Positions 59,820 to 64,000 of a stretch of 64,000 nucleotides of DNA are shown piece after piece. How positions within the stretch are numbered: the stretch's first letter is position 1; every line of letters starts with the position of its first letter. A program made the position numbers and the translations under genes. The DNA lies in NCBI RefSeq assembly GCF_000472865.1, contig NZ_AXAP01000018.1, positions 54,054 to 118,053 of the forward strand, read 5' to 3'. The notes under the pieces are model-generated. The model did not search any database. It saw nothing but the letters and a program-made list of their open reading frames with translations, and had not been told where the DNA came from. This stretch comes from Bradyrhizobium elkanii WSM2783 (lineage in GTDB: Bacteria; Pseudomonadota; Alphaproteobacteria; Rhizobiales; Xanthobacteraceae).

Positions 59820-62681
59820 TTAGGCCGCTCTGCCATCTCCGGAGCTTGCAAGCTTAGCAAGCAGGTCGCTTGTGACGAGTAGATCCCTCGTCTGGAAACC
59901 TTCGGTAAATTCGTCGTAGATCGGCAGCAGTATCTTGCGGGCATCATCCCTTCGCGACCGGGCGCACCAGAGCTTCGCGAGATCATTCGCTGCGCGCAAA
60001 CGCCATGACAACGCACCGATGTCCCGGGCAAGCTCGATCGATTCCATGAGGCTTGCCTCAGCTTCACTTGTCTGACCCCGGGCCTTGAGAATAGACGCAT
60101 GAACGCGAATGACTTCTGGAAGGCACCAACCTTCGTTCCGCGCTCGGGCAGTATTTACTGCGGTCAGGATTATTGTTTCGGCTTCGCCGAGCCGTCCACC
60201 ACGGGCAAGAGCATCTGCCAGAACACTGAGGTAATAGGGCATCCGCACTAGGTAATTAACATTGCGGAACTCCTCGATCGCTTCCTTAAGGGAATCAATC
60301 GTGTCCGACGAAGCGCCGCCTTTCTCGTGCGCTAAAGCAGCGCGATAAAAACTGGCAATCGGCCGTCTTGTGATTAGTCCCTGCCTCTCGACATGTTCGG
60401 CGAGCAATTCGACGTATTTATCACATTCCTCGTAACGCCCGCACCAATAGAAAACTGGGCATGAGTATGTAAGCGCGTTATTCAGCGAAAGGTGATGGTG
60501 GCCCGGACGGGCACGCTCAAAGGCGGCAACGGCCGTACGGCTGGCAGAGTCTGGCAAGCCCCTCAACCACAGTACCTGAGATAGCGCGCATTCCAACAGA
60601 ATGACAATGTCGGCCAAGTACCGAACGCTATACGAACGGTTAAAATATCGTAGATCGCGCTGCTGGAGGGTTTCGAGCCGCTGCTGGGCGTCTTGAAGAC
60701 GACCGAGAAAGAGATCGGCTATGCCTAAGTGAACTTCGCCTTCGGGAAGAATCGAAGGATCATCCGCTGCGGCTACCGAGGCGAACGTCTTAATTGTGCG
60801 TATTCCAGAGTCGTACTCACCCGTAAAGAGTTCAAATGCCGCAATCAACATCAGGCAACGATGACGATAATCGGTGTCACCAATCCGATTTGCGATCTCC
60901 GATGCTCGCCGCAAGGCAGCCATGGCCGCCGGCTTCAGACCACGCGTGATCATCGTGGAGGCTCCGAGCCACAGCTTGAACTTCATCTCGAATGCCGTCC
61001 CGGCGAGCCCCGCGGCATCGAGTTCCTCGACCGCCCGTGAAACATGGACGTGGCATTCCTGGATGAGCGAAAAATGATTCCAGAGCAGCAGGCCTGCAAC
61101 GGTCAATCGAATTCGCAGTGACCGATTTGCCTCGTCCCGACCGACCCAGGCCAGCGCAACACGCAGATCGTCGACAACGTGGCGGTAGGCGGCGCCCCAT
61201 TCGTGGGCTGGACGCTGCGACCACTCGCTTGCGGCCTGCTCTAGCACCGCACATACATATTCCGCATGACGGCAGCGGACCGCCTGATCCTCACCGCTGA
61301 TCCGCAGGCGCTCCGCGCAATAGGCGCGTGTTGTTTCCAAGAGGCGGTAGGTGACCAAGTCGGCATTCGTATCCATCGCCAGCAGCGACTTCGCGGCAAG
61401 CTTGGCGAGTGTATCCATTGCCTCAGCGGGCCTTCCGTTCGACACGGCGGCTGCCCCATCGACACTAAAAACACCCGCGAACACGGAGATTTCACACAGC
61501 AATGCGGCCTCACACTCGGAAAGGAGGCTGTAGCTCCAGTCGAGTGTCGCCAGGAGCGACTGCTGTCTCTGAGGCGCGCCAGGAGGGCCAAGATTGAGGA
61601 GGCGGAAACTCTCGTCCAGCATCTGCAGGATGCGTGCCGGCGAGAAGGCGGCCGTTTGTGTTGCGGCGAGCTCGATGGCGAGCGCGTTGCCATCAAGCCG
61701 ACGGCAGATTTCCGCCACCGCCGGGGCGTCGGCATCAGTTAGCCGATATCCCGACCGCTCGGTTGCGCGCGTGGCAAACAACTCGACCGCGGGAAACTTG
61801 CAAGCCTCGTCTGCTGCGGGACTTTCGCTGGGATCGCATTCTAGTCCGCGGATGCGATGTATCCGCTCGGCGCCGCTGAGCCCGAGGGGCTCGCGACTCG
61901 TTGTGACAATGCGCACACCATCGAGGTAGCGCGCAAGCCGATCAACTGCAGTAACGACGGCAGGAAGTAGGTGCTCGCAATTGTCGAACAGGAGGACCTT
62001 TTCCTGCAGCTTCAAAGCATGCAGGACGCTCGACAGCGGGTCCCCGCCCGTTACGCCAAGTCCGAGCGCGTAGGCGATCGCCGTAGGCACGAACTGCGGG
62101 TCGCTGATTTTCGCAAGGTCCACGAACGTAGCACCGTGGGCGCGCCGACGAGCCGCTTCGTGAGCTGCCGCTACAGCGACCGTCGTCTTGCCGACACCGC
62201 CGGTCCCCACAACCGATACGATCTTCGATGCATTTATATCGTGCAGAATTGCATCAATAACACTCGTCCTGCCGAAGATGCGCGTTACTGCCATCGGGAG
62301 ACCTTGCCCCCCCGTCGCCGCTCCAGCTGAGATCCATCCTTCGGCTGCCTGGACCTTCGCGATAAATCGGTAGCCACGCCCGGTTACAGTCGCGATGTAC
62401 TTGGCCGGCTCGGGCCCATCGCCGAGTGCCCGTCGCAGGGCATTCATGTTGACCTTAAGATTTGCTTCTTCGACAATTGTGTTCGGCCAGACACGCGCGA
62501 ACAGCTCCTGCTTGCTCACAATTTCGCCTGGCCGCTCGACCAGTGCCGTCAAGATGTCTAGCGCGCGGCCCCCGATCCGGACTGGTACTTCTCCGTTGAG
62601 TAGCAATTGGCGTTCGGGAAGAAGGAGAAACGGCCCAAAGCCGAAAGATCGTGCAGTTCGTTCTCCGCAGTCACCCGTCAC
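59820..62681 (-). CDS. Winged-helix, P-loop ATPase and TPR regulator (STAND-type)
   Basis: A 953-residue transcriptional regulator. An OmpR/ToxR-type winged helix at about 12-105 (GRALDILTALVERPGEIVSK, then EEANLKVNMNALRRALGDGP) is followed by an AP/NB-ARC-like ATPase: Walker A GTGGVGKTT near 158 and Walker B LLFDNCEHLLP near 230. The C-terminal 450 residues are TPR-like helical repeats. This is the architecture of large signal-integrating activators of the MalT/STAND type. GTG 62681 has aaggag at 7 bases. An IS5 element is inserted directly upstream of that ribosome binding site. Confidence 0.88.
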   Translation of the reverse strand: MTGDCGERTARSFGFGPFLLLPERQLLLNGEVPVRIGGRALDILTALVERPGEIVSKQELFARVWPNTIVEEANLKVNMNALRRALGDGPEPAKYIATVTGRGYRFIAKVQAAEGWISAGAATGGQGLPMAVTRIFGRTSVIDAILHDINASKIVSVVGTGGVGKTTVAVAAAHEAARRRAHGATFVDLAKISDPQFVPTAIAYALGLGVTGGDPLSSVLHALKLQEKVLLFDNCEHLLPAVVTAVDRLARYLDGVRIVTTSREPLGLSGAERIHRIRGLECDPSESPAADEACKFPAVELFATRATERSGYRLTDADAPAVAEICRRLDGNALAIELAATQTAAFSPARILQMLDESFRLLNLGPPGAPQRQQSLLATLDWSYSLLSECEAALLCEISVFAGVFSVDGAAAVSNGRPAEAMDTLAKLAAKSLLAMDTNADLVTYRLLETTRAYCAERLRISGEDQAVRCRHAEYVCAVLEQAASEWSQRPAHEWGAAYRHVVDDLRVALAWVGRDEANRSLRIRLTVAGLLLWNHFSLIQECHVHVSRAVEELDAAGLAGTAFEMKFKLWLGASTMITRGLKPAAMAALRRASEIANRIGDTDYRHRCLMLIAAFELFTGEYDSGIRTIKTFASVAAADDPSILPEGEVHLGIADLFLGRLQDAQQRLETLQQRDLRYFNRSYSVRYLADIVILLECALSQVLWLRGLPDSASRTAVAAFERARPGHHHLSLNNALTYSCPVFYWCGRYEECDKYVELLAEHVERQGLITRRPIASFYRAALAHEKGGASSDTIDSLKEAIEEFRNVNYLVRMPYYLSVLADALARGGRLGEAETIILTAVNTARARNEGWCLPEVIRVHASILKARGQTSEAEASLMESIELARDIGALSWRLRAANDLAKLWCARSRRDDARKILLPIYDEFTEGFQTRDLLVTSDLLAKLASSGDGRAA

Positions 62682-62697
62682 GAACAGCTCCTTCTAA

Positions 62698-63623
62698 GAG
62701 CCTGACCGAAAAAAGGAGTGAGTGATTTCGATAGGCTGTGATTCCTTCGGATTTGCGAAGATTCGAGGGAGGGCACGATGCCGTGGACCGAAATCACTCG
62801 TATCCAGTATCAGCGCAGAGGACTGCGTTACGCAAGCGATCTGACCGATGCGGAGTGGGCGCTGATTGCCCGGAAGATGCCGCGCCGTCGACGCCTCGGG
62901 CGACCCCGGCAGGTCGATTTGCGCGAGGTCGTACAGGCGATTTTCTATATCCTGTCCACCGGCTGCCAGTGGCGAGCTCTGCCGAGCGAGTTCCCGCCGT
63001 ACTCGACGGTTCAGGGCTATTTTTATGCGTGGCGAGATAGCGGCAGGTGGCACAGGATCGTTCGAGCTTTGGTGCGCAAAGCGCGGCAGGAACTTGGGCG
63101 CAAGCCGACCCCGACGGCTGCCGTCATTGACAGTCAAACCGCTTCGACGACGCAGTTTGGCGGCCCACGCGGCTTCGATCCTGGCAAGCGCCTCCACGGA
63201 CGCAAGCGGCACATCGTCACCGATACCGAGGGCCTTCTGCTGGCAGTCCACGTTCATCCCGCCAACGTTCAAGATGTCCATGGTGCCGTCCCTCTTCTGG
63301 AGGGCTTGCGAGAGCGCTTTCCCAGACTTCAGCACGTCTTTGCTGATCGGGTTTATCGCGGCAAACCACTGATCGAGGCACTGTCCCATTGCGGCCAATG
63401 GACCATCGAGATCGTCCAGCGGCCGCCTGGCGTCAAAGGCTTCCAGCTTTTGCCCCGACGCTGGGTGGTCGAGCGCACCTTTGCCTGGCTCGGCAGATGC
63501 CGTCGTCTCGCCAGGGACTTCGAGGGCTCCTCCGCCGCCGAAGTCGCATGGCTTCTCGTTGCCCATCTCAGGCTCCTAACCCGACGCCTCGCCAGGCCAC
63601 AGAAGGCCTTTTGAGTCAGACTC
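62698..63623. mobile_element. IS5-family insertion sequence (IS427-like), apparently complete
   Basis: Imperfect terminal inverted repeats, GAGCCTGACCGAAAA at the left and its counterpart GAGTCTGACTCAAAA (complement) at the right, bound a 926-base element with one transposase gene. Three-base direct repeats TAA flank it (62695-62697 and 63624-63626), the target duplication expected for the IS427 group. It lies 17 bases upstream of the large regulator's start. Confidence 0.85.
62778..63614 (+). CDS. IS5-family DDE transposase
   Basis: A 278-residue transposase in one uninterrupted frame. The N-terminal segment YASDLTDAEWALIARKMP and CQWRALPSEFPPYSTV are IS5/IS427-like. The DDE triad is suggested by Asp in AVIDSQTAST, Asp in HVFADRVYRG and Glu in RWVVERTFAWLGRCRRL. 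The lack of a frameshift and its intact inverted repeats suggest recent activity. Confidence 0.9.
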   Translation: MPWTEITRIQYQRRGLRYASDLTDAEWALIARKMPRRRRLGRPRQVDLREVVQAIFYILSTGCQWRALPSEFPPYSTVQGYFYAWRDSGRWHRIVRALVRKARQELGRKPTPTAAVIDSQTASTTQFGGPRGFDPGKRLHGRKRHIVTDTEGLLLAVHVHPANVQDVHGAVPLLEGLRERFPRLQHVFADRVYRGKPLIEALSHCGQWTIEIVQRPPGVKGFQLLPRRWVVERTFAWLGRCRRLARDFEGSSAAEVAWLLVAHLRLLTRRLARPQKAF

Positions 63624-63728
63624 TAAGGAGATCGGAACAAGTACAGCATGCCAGAAAAAGAGGGCGGTCACATCGACAATATAATATACGCTGTTTTGTC
63701 TTTGCTTGCTCCAAAGTCCGCTACGGGT

Positions 63729-64000
63729 GTGCGCCGTGACAAGGCGGCGCTTTCCAGTGGGTGCAAGTCCCACCCGGCAAACGCTCCAGCCGGAAGCAAT
63801 CGGAGCAGTCATGGAGGTAACGAAGTGGCTGAAGCCTTCGATTAGCGTGTCACGAATTGGTGACAGCGCGAGTGTGCAGGCCGTAACGCGAGTGAACGCC
63901 GAGCAAGCCTCGAAAAGGACGATGCGCAGGCCGACCCGATGACCCTTTCGGGGAAGGCTGATACGGCTGGGGCGAAGTGAGCGAAGCAATACCTCCAGTC
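63729..64000 (+). ncRNA. 5' end of a group II intron (partial)
   Basis: The 5' consensus GTGCGCC starts at 63729, followed by a GC-rich stem (gcgccg/cggcgc) and ggtgcaagtcccacccgg, the hallmark of domain I in bacterial group II introns. The rest of domain I (ggagcag, taacgaagtggctgaag, gagcaagcc and later stems) runs to the window end. No open frame appears before the end; the intron-encoded protein, if present, lies beyond 64000. Confidence 0.85.

Noticed and set aside
1..64000. CRISPR array, rRNA operon or integrase with attachment site
   Set aside because: No regularly spaced direct repeats, no rRNA sequence and no intact tyrosine or serine integrase were seen; the tRNA-Leu has no obvious duplicated 3' end nearby.

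Overview
The window looks like a chromosomal accessory stretch from a high-GC alphaproteobacterium, most likely Bradyrhizobium or a close relative in the Nitrobacteraceae. This rests on G+C-rich codon use, several dispersed palindromic repeats of types I associate with Bradyrhizobium (cattccgg-type, gtagggtgggtagagcg-type, gagcatgatc-type), small secreted families common there (PsiF, DUF3551), many GTG/TTG starts and abundant catabolic genes. No database search was possible, so the genus is an inference.

Layout, left to right. 1-1.8 kb: a gene tail, a membrane-anchored alpha/beta hydrolase and two small genes that both look frameshifted. 2-8.2 kb: an orphan catabolic island with a ThDP enzyme, a LysR regulator divergent from an FAD monooxygenase, and a Bug/TctC binding protein, plus a remnant of a type I secretion operon. 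8.5-14 kb: tRNA-Leu(CAA), DsbB, YnfA, a 1.1 kb gene-free stretch packed with repeats, an AbrB-type membrane protein, and a run of secreted cysteine-containing proteins beside a DsbA-like oxidoreductase. 14-25 kb: a LysR/SDR divergent pair, an esterase next to an HtrA-like protein whose catalytic triad appears lost, DUF2252, NUDIX-DUF1810, two acyl-CoA synthetases and dodecin. 25.3-32.5 kb: a secreted cytochrome-PQQ dehydrogenase, P450, GlsB-type membrane protein, AI-2E transporter and Na/Pi symporter.

32.6-49.9 kb is the least ordinary part. It holds a compact two-gene operon of unknown function (a 232-aa protein and a 603-aa helical/TPR protein), a secreted 659-aa putative cysteine peptidase, a decayed transposase, and a module joining an M15-GH108 peptidoglycan hydrolase with a C-terminal hydrophobic tail to an 876-aa DUF2235 (Tle1-like) lipase, followed by a secreted DUF900 hydrolase. 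After it comes a decayed zone with a headless WYL regulator, an SRAP remnant and a chimeric winged-helix protein.

50-58 kb is a coherent oxidation cluster. An AraC regulator precedes a 2Fe-2S subunit, a Tat-exported molybdopterin subunit and a diheme cytochrome c, and the opposite strand carries a monooxygenase-fold protein, a Tat-exported VOC protein, an aldo/keto reductase and an alpha/beta hydrolase. The right end is mobile: an IS1182-like remnant, a 5'-truncated hydrolase, a winged-helix/ATPase/TPR regulator with an apparently complete IS5-family element (TAA target duplication) inserted just upstream of its ribosome binding site, and the 5' end of a group II intron running off the window.
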